This document shows positions 51,934 to 52,071 of a stretch of 52,071 nucleotides of DNA, in pieces. The notes under the pieces were generated by a model that was not told where the DNA came from, ran no database searches, and saw only the letters and a program-made list of their open reading frames with translations. The stretch comes from Chara braunii. Taxonomy: Eukaryota > Streptophyta > Charophyceae > Charales > Characeae. Positions within the stretch are counted from its first letter, which is position 1. Every line of letters starts with the position of its first letter. The stretch is taken from assembly GCA_003427395.1 (NCBI GenBank), contig BFEA01000381.1, positions 545,995 through 598,065 on the forward strand. Direction: 5' to 3'. The translations under genes were made by a program, and so were the position numbers.

Positions 51934-52071
51934 TCCAGTTACAGACTCCACGGTGACACTAGACGGCTAAAACGCAGTTCAAAATACATTTAGAGACTGC
52001 TTTCGTGACTGCGCCCTAGTTACCCCCCAAAAAAGAACAGAGCTTCATTGAGGGAGAAGGGACTGGGGGGG
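51934..52071. other. No feature recognised
   Basis: Sequence at 51996-52040 (tttcgtgactgcgccctagt) loosely repeats 51711-51745. Confidence 0.4.

Overview
This is eukaryotic nuclear DNA, most likely from a streptophyte green alga or plant (a Chara-like charophyte is my best guess). Four things point that way: an Mps1/TTK-type kinase locus, a fragment that reads like the plant-type mitochondrial rps10-rpl2 cluster, a tRNA-derived SINE family, and charophyte/plant-like LINE and hAT proteins. Long dinucleotide arrays, two N gaps inside such arrays (12938-13182, 31425-31919), poly(A/T) runs and many tandem arrays show a large, repeat-rich genome. I see no prokaryotic gene, operon or CRISPR array.

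Region 1-4555 is the only part that looks like a host gene. On the minus strand it carries, 5' to 3', a KEN-box/D-box N-terminus (4555-3896), a TPR region (3895-3205), serine-rich low-complexity frames (3112-1403) and an Mps1-type kinase domain (540-1, leaving the window). Inside lies a second, inverted copy of the N-terminal unit (509-1109, plus strand) fused directly to a damaged kinase fragment (1110-1340, plus). Nonsense codons, frameshifts, a 69-bp in-frame insertion and an N-to-D change in the catalytic loop suggest a rearranged, probably dead copy.

Region 4556-23400 is mostly mobile and satellite DNA: a 122-bp TIR element family starting GGGCCTCGC, a larger TIR element (6101-6873) holding a nested SINE, a retroelement ORF1-like gene (9612-10522), an AT-rich satellite (10590-11330), a DUF7869-type transposon protein (15560-14488), C-rich and polypyrimidine repeats (17100-18290), a roughly 80-bp satellite (20345-21465), a BED/DUF659 hAT transposase pseudogene (22563-21560) and a 311-bp near-perfect palindrome (22622-22932).

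Region 23400-31201 is one long, decayed LINE on the plus strand: ORF1-like remnants, an APE-type endonuclease, a reverse transcriptase, an 805-bp tandem duplication of its C-terminal part, and a poly(A) end.

Region 31202-44100 has microsatellites, four tandem minisatellites, three more SINE copies (one with perfect 16-bp target duplications), a 983-bp PIF/Harbinger-like TIR element with TAA target duplication, and two more 122-bp-family elements. Region 44100-48050 holds two LINE fragments in divergent orientation. Region 48050-52071 ends with simple repeats, a nuclear insertion of mitochondrial rps10 and the start of rpl2 joined to a hAT fragment, and a cluster of short hairpin elements.

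The genes do not form a pathway. The biology is transposition, nested insertion, tandem amplification and organelle-DNA capture around a broken spindle-checkpoint kinase locus.
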